A DNA stretch of 64,000 nucleotides from Myrmaecium sp. VS I D KN 1 (lineage: Eukaryota > Ascomycota > Dothideomycetes > Valsariales > Valsariaceae), in the NCBI GenBank assembly GCA_019775845.1, contig JADQAV010000022.1, forward strand, positions 820,830 through 884,829, given 5' to 3'. Position numbers and translations under genes: made by a program. This document shows, piece by piece, positions 31,538 to 42,002 of this stretch; position 1 is the first letter of the stretch; each line of letters starts with the position of its first letter. The notes under the pieces are model-generated. The model searched no databases. It saw only the letters and a program-made list of their open reading frames with translations, and was not told the DNA's origin.

Positions 31538-34500
31538 GTCTTAGAAGCCTAAAGGAAAGGTCGCTTGTCAGCTACGGAGATCAAGGGAAGAGGACGTAGT
31601 GGAAGGTTTCACGGCCATGGTGTGCGCGGGAAGTCAGTATGACCAAAATTGTGAGGGCCCGCTCGTCACGGAGATAGGTCTCTATACCTCTAGCACCGAT
31701 CCATGGGGTAATCCAAAATAACCACGGTGTTGCGAGTCTCTGGTCTTGTATAGTTACCTTTGGTAGGGTTGCTGCTCGAACCAGGAAATATAGCATGCAA
31801 TATCGAAGAGCGAATGAAATGAACCGCCGCCGCCGACCGGACCGGGAGAAGGGAAGTTCACAGTAAATCCCCAGTTGGATCACGTTAGAATGTGGCTCGT
31901 TCAGAAACCCGGAGTAGTTGATGTTCCAGTGGACACTCGCTGGAAGGTCGATGAGTAACGGCCAAAAGTGGTACTGTACAAACGGCGGTGAAGTGCCGAA
32001 AAGGATGCCGGCCAAATAGTACGGTATGATACAGGATCAGGGGAATCGGGATGAAGGGTACACTTCCAAATCTATCCAGAAGAAGCGGCGGTTAGGAATT
32101 TGGACGTCGGAACGGTATGTTCGCGGACACTGTCGTGGAACTTGTTACCTCCAAACGAAGAAAGCGAACCAGGTAGCACTCGCAATATCACAACAGCCTT
32201 CCCAACCCACCTATACAACCACGAGGCGATTGAACTGCCAATAAAGACAACGCGGGCGCGGATGTCTAGCTGTACTTTCTGCAACAAGTGGACGTCACTA
32301 GATGAGGCGGTACTGGCAGGGTGGCTGGGTGACGATCGAGACGCAAGCCTCAGGACAGCGCATGACGACCTTGCTGGCAGAGTTCAAATCGCACCGCCTT
32401 GAGGTCGAGGGCCGGTCAAGTGAAGATATAGACGAGGCCGTGAGAGTCGCAGGCGGCGTGTCAGGGATTCGCGCCGCAACAGCTGGAATTGTAGGGCGTC
32501 AACCACGTTATCCTGCCTACTCGCCGGGACGAGAGCGTTCCGCAGTGAGCCAGCGCAGGTGACTGTTGAAGCGGGTGTCGTTGCAAGAGCTGGCCTGAAC
32601 GTTCTTCTGAAGTTGATGTTGCAGGAAAGGAGTGAAGTGGTCAATTGAGGGAGACGCAACGAGACGAAACAGCGACTGCGCGCTCGACGACGTTAGAAGG
32701 GCGAGAGAAGAGCGCAACGACGAAATCAGACTGCGCGCGAGAGCATCGTGTGACGGTGAAGGGGAAGCAATCTACAGTACATGCCCACCTGCTGGGTAGG
32801 GTCGGTGCAGCAGAAGGTGCGTCAATCTGCAGGCATCGAGGGCTGGCTGCTACGTGTCAACCCATCGCTAAGACCAGCACCGACACAGGCCAGCGTGCGC
32901 CGCCTCGACTTGTCCCGGACAGGCCCTGGGCAGGCGAGCTGCCTCCTCCGATGAGCAGCTCGTTGGCGGCTGTCATGGGCAGCGGCCAGGCCAGAGAGGA
33001 TTAGGATCTGCTGGCGAGGATGCGAAAACGCTCGGAGCGTTGGGTGGAGACGATGGGGGGGGGCAGCTGGAACCTGAAGGCCTCTTTCTTGCTCGCTAAG
33101 GCATCCGGAACGACATCATAGGTGATAGGTACCTGATATGCATCTTGAACGATCAGGACACCAAGTAACGATGGCAAACTCCATGTGCGTGTGATGGGTC
33201 ATCAAATCTCGCAAGTCCGCAGCCAAACCACCGGGCCCTGCCTGGTTTTGTGCTCCGGCGGTCCTGCATATTTGCTGTCCTGCAGGCAGTGCTGCTCTGA
33301 GGTCAATTCCAAGCTGCCCGCCCGGTATGGAAGCTCCAAACTGATGACAGCCGGAGCATGTTCCAACTCCACTCCGCCGTCCACCCTTCTACCCTTCCGT
33401 GCATCCACCTCCCACGCTTCCCACGGATCAGCAATCGTCATCGCATCGTCTTCGCGTCGCATCAGACACCGCACGCATGCACCCGCCCCTCGCCATGCCA
33501 GTGTTCCCGCCGCCGCGGCACCCTGGCTGCGTGCGATTCCGCTCCCACCGAGCCGCTCGCTTCTCAGGGCTGAACGTCCGTTGCGTTGCCGGACTTGGTG
33601 GTTTGACTCAACCCACCGCCGGCGGCGGAGCTCCGCCCAGCTGCAAGCATTGTGCTGGCACAAGGTCAAATCTAACGCAATCGATGATCTGGTCCGTGGG
33701 GGGACGGAAGTGGTACAGACGTGGTGGATCGCTCATCGCCGCAGCAGTTCGCATTCAACCGCCCTTCTTGGGTCCAATTGGCGGTGAAGCCACCATATGA
33801 TTGGCCTCCGTCTTCCAGTCTTGCTGCACTCGACCACACTCGCGGCATCCCCAGCAGCAAGGCGTTCCTGGTCTCAGATACCGGTTTCGGCCGCTGTTCG
33901 ACAAACCAACGGAGTGCTTATACCACAGATTAATGTGAATAGATACAAAAGATCCGATACCACGCTACAGTCAGTATTTGGGGCTCTGCCCAAAGATTTT
34001 CTCCTTTCTCTTACCGGGTTTCAGGCCTTTTCTGAACCTACGGACTCCCTTCCCGTGGACTACCCGAGCCGAAGCTTTAAAGAAGTTCCTCGAGATGCGG
34101 CCGACCAACAATCCATTGTTTGTCCTCGGTATGAAGCAGGTTGCCGCCCGAAGTCTCTTGCTCGAGCTTGTCAACCTGCAAACTATCCATTGAAAACCGC
34201 ATGTCATTTTATTTTGCTCTCGCTTGTTCAGTGTCACGTCCAGTTTCATCTACATGCGTCCTCGGTCTCCATACTATTTCTGTGCTTTCCGATTCCACGC
34301 GAGCGTTTGTGTTCGCGTTTCGAAGCGCTTTTCCATTGTGCCAGCCATGCCCAATCAGCGGGGAAGCAGCGGCCCGCACGCGTTTGCTCGCACACTTATT
34401 CTTCAAACTGACATCTATGTGATGCAACACCACGATGTGGCTTCTTTCGGCTTCATCCCCGACGTCTGAATGCCTACCGGATACGGAGGCTCTCACTGTC

Positions 34501-34994
34501 AGTAATACATCTTCCTATCCCCGGCCCCAACGGGAGCTGGAGGGGAGGGCGGATGGGAAAGCAAACCGGGAGATACTGCAGCGCCGTAGGAAACGGCGTC
34601 GTGGGGAACTTTGACAATCAGCAATCATGGTGCTCCAAAAATATATCGGAGAAAGAGCAATCACTTGACGCCCGAGAGGGGTATAAAAGTGAAGGAAAAC
34701 GTGGACATGTCCCTCCAGCTCAGCAGACAATCACATCCGCCTGTACTATCAAGCAACAACTCGCAACGTTTCAAGAGTCTCTATAGATCATTGTATTGCC
34801 CGAGAAAGATCACGCGGCCTCAGAAACCTCGAGCTCATCCTTGATTTTCCAGTCATCCTCTCAGGTTCGTTCCTCATCCACAGTCCTTCCCAGATTCCAT
34901 TGGTTGATCGCTCGTTCTCAGTGTCATCAACCACGTTCTCCATTATTTGCGAGAGATATCGGGACCGACCTCAACCTTCACCACCCTTCCAAAC
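31538..34994. other. 3.4-kb region without a convincing gene
   Basis: Several open frames on both strands (for example 33202..33669 minus, 33797..34411 plus) are Ser/Arg-rich readings without conserved features or good splice context. The right end holds the promoter and long leader of the small Cys-rich protein gene, including a TATA element at 34681. Confidence 0.45.
34681..34690 (+). promoter_or_regulatory. TATA box upstream of the 81-aa Cys-rich protein gene
   Basis: GTATAAAAGT is a good TATA match on the coding strand about 310 bp before the start codon, implying a 5' leader near 280 nt if transcription starts about 30 bp downstream. Clear TATA boxes are uncommon at the other genes here and suggest inducible expression. 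Confidence 0.55.
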
Positions 34995-35240
34995 ATGTGC
35001 TACTACTACGCCTACACGTACACCTGCGGCCACACCGTGACCGTGTTCTACAAGCACTGTGCCCACAACATCATGCATCAGACCCGCTGTCCGAACGGCA
35101 ACCGCGCCAACCAGATCACCCAGACGTTGACGATGGAGAACGCTTGCTCCCAGTGCGAGGACGCACCCGGCAACGGCGCGCCCGCCCCCCGACGCACCAG
35201 GAATCAGATGGCCACGGAGAAGCTGGGCAAGGGTCTTTGA
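34995..35240 (+). CDS. small cysteine/histidine-rich protein, 81 aa, unknown function
   Basis: Uninterrupted frame from ATG 34995 to TGA. It starts MCYYYAYTYTCGHTVTVFYK and has six cysteines (positions 2, 11, 22, 32, 51 and 54) and several histidines (CGH, KHCAH, IMH), a layout that could bind zinc. The last pair forms CSQC. The tail is basic (RRTRNQMATEKLGKGL). There is no signal peptide. Small CYYY...CGH-type proteins of this length are frequent in Pezizomycotina and I know of no assigned function. TATA-box promoter and a long leader suggest stress- or stage-regulated expression (inference). Confidence 0.75.
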   Translation: MCYYYAYTYTCGHTVTVFYKHCAHNIMHQTRCPNGNRANQITQTLTMENACSQCEDAPGNGAPAPRRTRNQMATEKLGKGL

Positions 35241-35978
35241 GGTGTTGTTTTCCCTGTGGCCATCTGGAAAGAAGTGGGCGATGTGAGTAATTAGCGGCAG
35301 CCTGTGGAGGAGGACCGGAATGCAACAGGGGCAAGGTTACGATTTCTGTTCGGGAGTTTGGGGCCTTGGGGTGTAGAGAAAAGGAGTACGCATCTGCGTA
35401 TCTCATTGCGGGGAGCATTCGACATCTTTCTTTTGTTTTTCCTTTACCCTTTTCATGACCTTATGACGATGTTTTTTCTAGACGGCTACAATATGAAGAA
35501 TGGCCTTTGCAATGTTTCTCTTTTCTTTTTTCACGAGACTTTTCGTTCACGATGTTCTAAAGCCCTTACTTCTTATAGACTCAATTTACCTTTTGAAAGA
35601 TGGGGTTCATTCCATTGCAGGCTGGAAGATGTCCGTGAACGGCACGGGTTTCGGCCGTGGATACGTTAATGTTGATATATTGATTTGTATGCCAGGAGAC
35701 CACATGAGGACTCCTTGCGGCTCTATGATTTACAGGCCTTGAACACAAGCATGTACCACACCCCTCCATATGATGACTAAATCCAAGATGGACGCTGCAG
35801 GCACCGTTTATACTTGGCTTGGTAACCCCGAAGTGTCACTGCTCCAACATGGTGCTTCCCCACGTCAACCCCACCAGCCGAGTGGGTCAACCTGGCGACT
35901 GGGGAGACATAAGATAATAAGCAGGACCTACGACTACATATATATACACTACAGGGCAATGCTCGAGCACCGCGACAC
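35241..35978. other. intergenic: convergent 3' regions
   Basis: T-rich 3' flank of the small protein gene, then mixed sequence; no supported gene. Confidence 0.5.
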
Positions 35979-36429
35979 TCAATTACTCTCCGCCTCGTCC
36001 ATCACCTTCTCGACTTCTTCCGGCTTGAACCGATGCATCAGCTTCCTAGCCTCCAACGTAGTCTCAGACGGTCCCCCTTGCGAGTTCTCGACATGTATCT
36101 GATACCCTCGATAAGCGGGAATGCAAGGGGACCCATCAACGACACACACAACATACCACGGGCACGTCGAATTCGTACACATCTCTCCACTTGGCCTGGC
36201 CTTCCTCCATGATGTTCACCTCGGCGTAGTCGAACGGCCGCCGGTCCCAGACCTGAGAGAGGACCCCCTTCGCATTGTCACAGAGCCCACAGCCGGGACG
36301 GGTGAAGAGGGTGATCCGGCACGCGTGCTGTAGCAATCGGCGTGTCGCAAGCGTGGCTGCTCGGTTGCGGAGGGAGCTACTGCGCCACCGCGTACCACCG
36401 GTACGGACGAGAGTTGTGAATGGGTTCAT
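35979..36429 (-). CDS. glutaredoxin-like (thioredoxin-fold) protein, C5orf63/YDR286C type
   Basis: Exons 36157..36429 and 35979..36098 give 130 aa. An N-terminal Arg/Ser/Thr-rich, acid-poor leader (MNPFTTLVRTGGTRWRSSSL) looks like a mitochondrial presequence. The thioredoxin fold follows: ITLFTRPGCGLCDNAKGVLS with active-site CGLC, FDYAEVNIME, and the cis-proline segment DVPV-IHV created by the 58-bp intron junction. The end FKPEEVEKVMDEAESN is the final helix. Family members of this type lack a known glutathione partner; redox activity is inferred from the CxxC motif. Confidence 0.88.
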
Positions 36430-36878
36430 GACCTTGGATTATTGTGTGAAGGAAGAGAAGATGGCATTACAGATCGTTAGGCACTAGCCACAGAAGCTTC
36501 GGCGAAGCGTCGCGCACCTTCAGCCCTTCCACAGCCACAATCTCGGACTGCATCCGTCGAACGTTCGCTTGCTTGCGCCACGCGCTGCCCTTGTCCGGGG
36601 CCGGTCGCGCACCCCTCACCGCCTGCCGCATCAGCGATGTTCCTGGCTTCCGTCAGCCTTACGGCGCGGAGCCGGCGGGCAACGCGGGAAACGCGCGATG
36701 TTCGAGAACTTTCTGGTCCGCTCGTCCCTCCTGACGTCTTTACATATTCCCCTCCCCAGCCTAGGGCGCGCGCACAGCAACCAACCGCAAGACCTTCCAG
36801 TCTTTTGTTTACTTCCTGTATACTCCCTCAATACTTCACTTCATTTTCCTTTTTAATCTTCTACTTCCTGCACTCCTC
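36430..36878. promoter_or_regulatory. divergent promoter between glutaredoxin-like and CHORD genes
   Basis: 449 bp between start codons on opposite strands. It contains a perfect three-unit heat-shock element at 36701..36713. Confidence 0.6.
36701..36713. promoter_or_regulatory. heat-shock element (three inverted units)
   Basis: TTCGAGAACTTTC contains TTC-nn-GAA-nn-TTC, the consensus HSF1 trimer site, 166 bp before the CHORD-CS start codon and 272 bp from the glutaredoxin-like start. Confidence 0.6.
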
Positions 36879-37953
36879 ATGTCGAAAAAGTGCGTTCACA
36901 AGGGCTGCGGCAAGCTCTACGAGAACGATGACGAGGAGTGCGTTTACCATCCGGGCCCGCCTGAGTTTCACGAGGGCCAGAAAGGTAAATTTGTACAACA
37001 ACCCGACATCCACAAGCCTACCATACAAGCCCTACTAATACCCACCTTTCAATTGTGCATACTGACACTCTCGCTGTCTAGGCTGGAAGTGCTGCAAGAC
37101 CCGGGTTCTGACGTTCGATGAGTTCCTCACCATACCCCCCTGCACAACCGGCAAGCATAGCACCGTCGACGATACCCCCGCCCCTCCCGCCAAAGAAACC
37201 TCAGAAATCCCGATCCGCAACGGCATGGCCGAGCCTGCCGTCGCGCCTCCTCCCTCCGTGCGCCCGACAGCCGCACCCACTACACCCAAGGCGCCTCCGG
37301 CGCCGGTGGAGTCCGAGGACGACGACCCGTCCCTCGAGATCCCAGCGGGCAAGGAGTGTCGTCGGCGCGGCTGCAGCGCAAAATACACCCCCGGCGCCGA
37401 CCGGTCCAAGGAGACTTGCGTCCACCATCCCGGCGCGCCCATCTTCCACGAAGGCAGCAAGGGCTACTCCTGCTGCAAACGGCGCGTTTTGGAGTTCGAT
37501 CAATTCCTGAAGATCGAAGGCTGCAAGACGAAGGATCGCCATCTCTTCGTGGGGTCGGGAGGGAAGAGCAAGCGGGAGAACGGCGCCGCTGCGGCGGCGG
37601 GAGAGGGCGGCGAGGAGATGCTGAGCGAGGTCCGCCACGACTATTATCAGACACCGACGTCCGTCATCGCGAGCTACTACCTCAAGAAGATCGACCCGGA
37701 TCAGTCGACCGTGGAGTTCTCGGATTCCAAGACGATCACGCTCGACCTCAAGACGAAGGATCACAAACGGTTCAAGCGGGAGGTGCCTCTGTTCGCGCCG
37801 ATCAAGACGGAGAGCAGCTCCTTCAAGATCATGGGGACCAAGTTGGAGTTCACCTTGGCCAAGGCCGACGGAAGTAGCTGGGCTACTTTCGGTGCGGATG
37901 AAACCCCCACCGGGGAGATCATCCAGAGTGGAAAGGCGGCCCGGATGGTCTAA
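36879..37953 (+). CDS. CHORD-CS domain protein (CHORDC1/morgana-like Hsp90 partner)
   Basis: Exons 36879..36984 and 37082..37953 give 325 aa. CHORD 1 is residues ~5-70: CVHKGCGKLY, CVYHPGPPEFHEGQKG-WKCC and FDEFLTIPPCTTGKH, complete across the 97-bp intron. CHORD 2 is ~residues 146-210: CRRRGCSAKYTPGADRSKET, CVHHPGAPIFHEGSKGYSCC and FDQFLKIEGCKTKDRH. The CS domain (about 235-320) reads RHDYYQTPTSVIASYYLKKI, VEFSDSKTITLDLK, KREVPLFAPIKTESS and KIMGTKLEFTLAKADGSSWA. This is the animal/fungal CHORD-CHORD-CS order; plants have RAR1 without CS. Such proteins work with Hsp90 and Sgt1. A Pro/Ala-rich linker separates the CHORDs. Confidence 0.95.
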
Positions 37954-38527
37954 AACTCTGCTCTTCTTTTTCTTAGGATGTTCCTGGGACATGTCGATGC
38001 ACCCTGGTGAAGGTGGGGAAAGGTAGGGCTTGTTCGGTGGTAGGAGTTGAGTGCGGTTCCTTCGGGTTGTTGGGCTTGGGCATCTTGTTCATGGAGTTCG
38101 ATGTGTGGCATGGCAGTGAGTCGAATGGTGTGGTTTGTTGAGATGGATGGGAGTCGCTTGTTCGGAGTTGAGTCCAGGGATGATGACGAAAAGTGTGTAT
38201 GTGAAGATCCACGAGGATGCATTGCTGGTGTTGTTCTTCTGTATAGTTCGGATTCAGGAGATATCCTTCTTGTAGTCTTGATGAGGAATGAAAGAGTGAT
38301 TTCTATACCTGAGTAGAACTGCCAATATCAACTTCTTCTCTCAGCCTTGCCTTCTTGACTGCGGGGAGGCATTTTGGGGCCTCAGGCATACATGTGCACC
38401 CTGGGATATCTTCGGCCAACGTCATCACCGTCCGTACACACGTCCAGCACAGCGCATCTTTCGTACACTTCGACCTTCGCGTTGACGTTCTTGGAAACAC
38501 GGTGCAACGAGAAGAGAGCACCACAAG
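37954..38527. other. intergenic: CHORD gene 3' side and TPR gene promoter
   Basis: 574 bp with no feature recognised. Confidence 0.5.
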
Positions 38528-39515
38528 ATGTCTTCCTCCTCGTCGCCTCCACGTAGCACCAACGCCTCCGGCGCCCCGCCAGCAGCCGATCCTCCACTGT
38601 CCTCTTCCTCCTCAAGCCCACCTGGCGCGGCGGACTGCGCCGGCACCTCCTCCTCCTCCTCCTCCTCCCCCGCCGCCGCCGCCGCCGATACCTCCCTCCG
38701 CTTCCCCCCCGAAGAAGAAGCCGCAATGTTACAAGCCTCCGACGAAGAAAAAGCGCACGCCAACCGCCTCTTCAGCACGGCGCACTACTCCGACGCCGTG
38801 CAAGCGTACCTCAAAGCGCTGGCCGCCCTGCCCGCCTACCTCGACTACGAGGTCGCCGTGCTGCGAGCCAACCTGGCAGCCTGCCACCTCAAGCTCGAGG
38901 ACTGGCCGGCCGCGGTGGAGGCCGCGACGCAGGCGCTCGATGCGCTGGATGTGCTGGATCCGCTGGGGAAGGTGGGTGGTGGGGGGAAGGGGAAGGAGGG
39001 CGAGGGCGAGAGCGGCCTGGTGGTGGAGGAGTTGGATGAGGGGACGGCGGAGAGGGCGCGCAGGTTTGAGGAGAGTGGGAGGGGTAGGGAGGTCGTGGGG
39101 AGGTTGAGGGTGAAGGCGTTGTTGCGGCGGGCGAAGGGCAGGATGGAGGTTGAGGGGTGGGCGAGCCTTGCTGGGGCGGAGGAGGGTGAGTGGTTCTTCC
39201 CTTTTTGCTTTTTTTGTTTCGTTGTGGATTGAGGGTGACCAAGGACTCTTTTCTGACATCCCTGATCCAGACTACAAGGCGCTGCGGACCATGGAGCTCA
39301 CGCCGCTGGACCGCAAGGCTGTCGAGACGGCCCTGCGGACGCTGCCCGCGAAGCTGGAGGAGGCCAAGAACCGCGAGATGGCCGACATGATGGACAAGCT
39401 GAAGCGGCTCGGCAATGGCATCTTGAAACCCTTTGGCCTGTCGACGGACAACTTCGCTTTCACTAAGGATCCGAACACGGGAGGGTACAGCATGCAGTTC
39501 AATCAGAACAAGTGA
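38528..39515 (+). CDS. TPR-domain protein of the TTC1 family
   Basis: Exons 38528..39185 and 39271..39515 give 300 aa. The first ~60 residues are a Ser/Pro/Ala low-complexity leader encoded by TCC/CCT repeats. The TPR region starts near residue 75: ANRLFSTAHYSDAVQAYLKA, YEVAVLRANLAACHLKLEDW, AAVEAATQALDALD; a Gly/Lys/Glu-rich insert follows, then RLRVKALLRRAKGRMEVEGW. The last exon has DYKALRTMELTPLDRKAVET, LRTLPAKLEEAKNREMADMM and the typical TTC1 ending KLKRLGNGILKPFGLSTDNF with DPNTGGYSMQFNQNK. TTC1-type proteins bind Hsp70/Hsp90 or Ras-like proteins in other organisms; partner unknown here. Confidence 0.92.
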
Positions 39516-39685
39516 GGGTGCTGGTGGTCCTCTTTTGAGAAGTCTTTGTGTGGATATGTAAAGATTTTTAGCGCGCTTGGATACCCCACCTCCCCGTTTG
39601 ACCTTGTATGCGGGGCTCTATATATTTAGTGAGATGCGTAAGAATGAAGAAAAGATAGAATGCGCCGGTAGAAGGGGAAAGAAAA

Positions 39686-40964
39686 TCAAAAGAAGAACAC
39701 GTTCCCCTGGGTATCTTTCCTCATCTCCTTGGTGTAATCCTTCTCCGGATCGAACTCCTCCCACAAGCTGGCCGGATAGATGTGCTTATTCCGCTCGTAC
39801 CATGAACGGTTGACCACCTTCGTCAGCGTCGGATCATCGGCAGACCCTTCGAGTTGGGACTCGTCTATGGACTGCGTCTTCTTCTCCTTGGATTTGGGTG
39901 CCAACGGATCGTAGTCCTTCAAATTCACCTCATCATCTGCGTTGAGGGAGGCCGGGGTGGCTGATGTGGGTTCGTCGGAGTAGTCGAAGATTCGTCCGTT
40001 GTACCCTACGGACTTGTTTACCAGGAAGTAGTAGAAGTCATAGTGCTGTTTGAGGCGGTTAGGGATATCTCGACCTGTCGCTGACGGGAGGAGTGACTTA
40101 CGTGAGGAATGATGATCTCTCCTCTCACAAGCAACAAATCATCCACCGCTGCTCGCGCCCACGCCCTCCGTCCACGTCCATCACCTCCAACGCCCAAGCT
40201 TGCGCCGACTTTCCGCGCCTTATCCAGGAACAGCCACACGTGGTCTCCCTTCTTAACCCTACAACGTCCACCCGGGATGTTGCTGCCGTCGTAGAACACG
40301 AAAGGGATGACAACTTCCGTCGCCTTGACTCTCTCTTGCATGGCCAAGAATTCCTTGCGCAGCTGATCCCGGGCCTGCGCTTCCCGCAGCAGGGCCGCCT
40401 TCGTCAGCGCCTTCGGCACGACCTTCACATTGTTGTTCGGCCCTAGCCGCTTCTTGAGCGCACCGTCTTCTTGCTCGCTGGTAGGCTTGGCCTCGTCTGC
40501 GGTGCCCTTGGTATCGGGAGTCTGCGATCGCTTCGGTGTCGCTACGGCAGATACGCCGGTGCTCGTATCCTCTTCCTCCTCGTCATCTAGCGCAAATGAA
40601 AGCTTCCCTTTCGTGGCAGGTTTCCGCTTCTTTTTCGGCTGCTTGGGCGTCGACGCGCTGTACTTTGACCATCAGTCATGACACCTTCATACATGGAAAC
40701 AGGTGCGCCGAAGCAAAAGAGGCTCGGGATCGTGACTTACCCGTCCTTTGGCGTGCTAACGCCCGAGGTGCCGCTCGTCTCCAGCTCCTTCGCCTCCAGA
40801 GCCTCGGCGCGACGCTTGCGGAAGTCCGAGAGCTGGACCAGCCCGACCGTGTGCGACTTGAGCAGATCTTCGGCCGTGGCTTGCTGCGAGGTGAACCGGG
40901 AAGCATGGACCGGGTTAGGCGTGGAGGAGCGAGATGGGTCCGCTGAGGAGTTTGGTGTGGCCAT
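39686..40964 (-). CDS. XAP5/FAM50-family nuclear protein
   Basis: Exons 40741..40964, 40102..40657 and 39686..40045 give 379 aa. The N-terminal third has SRFTSQQATAEDLLKSHTVG and LSDFRKRRAEALEAKE, the XAP5 coiled start. The middle has KGKLSFALDDEEEE, KKRLGPNNNVKVVPKALTKA and RKEFLAMQERVKATEVVIPF, then the core domain: VFYDGSNIPGGRCRVKKGDH, VWLFLDKARK, DDLLLVRGEIIIPHHYDFYY, FLVNKSVGYNGRIFDYSDEP. The C-terminus has VVNRSWYERNKHIYPASLWE and EEFDPEKDYTKEMRKD. XAP5/FAM50 proteins are spliceosome-associated nuclear factors (XCT in plants). Divergent from the WHIM-PHD gene. Confidence 0.95.
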
Positions 40965-42002
40965 GGTGGGAGGCTTTCGCACGCTCAATGGGGTCCGGGA
41001 AGAGACGGTTGCGAACGAATCGGTGAGCAAGAGCGGATGGGAGGACGTTGAAGAGTGCCGTTACGTTGAGGTGTGGCGTGTGTGGCTTGGGATATCCGGT
41101 GGCTGATGAGGATGGATCGCCTTGTCATAGGGCTGAGCCAAGACTGTGGAGCCGGGAGCCGAGGGACATGAATCGCGTATATACCAATTGTGAACGGCGG
41201 GAAGGTCGCAAATACGGGCAGTCACTATTGTATACGCAAGGTGTGCTGTAAAACCCTGGGCCTGAGCAGCTTTGGCGGATTCAATCGAGAGTGCTTGGTT
41301 TCATTGATATAATATAGGGAATGAACCTGCGGCCAGATACTCGTAACATAGGAAGGTTTTGACGCCGGCTGTGATGTGCATCGTGATTTCTCCATAAGAT
41401 ATGCACACCTGAAGAGGTTCCAATCATGGCAGAGGGTATCAAGGATTCATGTGGCAGTGAGCTGAATCGTGGTACATCCAGATGAAGCTGCGAAGTGACA
41501 TGGTGAGGAGTTGGATCGCGCTCTCTTTTCCCTATAGAGGATGATTTGTCACTCACTTCTTCGATGTCTAATGTAGCCACAAAAAGGAGCCTCACTCGCC
41601 TCTTGATGGATTTACAGTATTATTGAACAGATGTAGGAATATACTTGGTGGTCACGGTGGTACACGCTATAGGAGTGAAAGGCAGGGGAGGAAGCGGAGA
41701 CATCGGAGTTAAAACGCGCAGGGAGGATGGGCGGAAAAAGGATCGGCCGATGACGCGCCCGGCCGGAGCCAGCGATAATTGGAGACCCCCCGGCCATGAA
41801 AGTATCGTGACGGTTCGAATCGCTACATTCTTTATTCGCCAACAACTCGCAGTCACCTAAGTTACGAGTCGGCTCCAGAATCTGAGCCTGTTCCCTCCGT
41901 TGCCTTACCAGGCTTCTACATCTCCAGTTTTTGGCCTTGCGTTGCTGGCTGCTCTCCCATCCACCTTCGAACGCGTCGCCGGCGCGCCCGCAAGCTACCA
42001 AC
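40965..42002. other. divergent promoter region, XAP5 / WHIM-PHD
   Basis: About 1 kb between start codons; no motif singled out and no gene supported. Confidence 0.5.

Noticed and set aside
40233-40238. second CACGTG motif
   Set aside because: It lies inside the XAP5 coding exon, so promoter function is unlikely.
41811-41825. tRNA T-loop-like GGTTCGAATC
   Set aside because: The flanking five-base arms do not pair and no A-box or acceptor stem is present.
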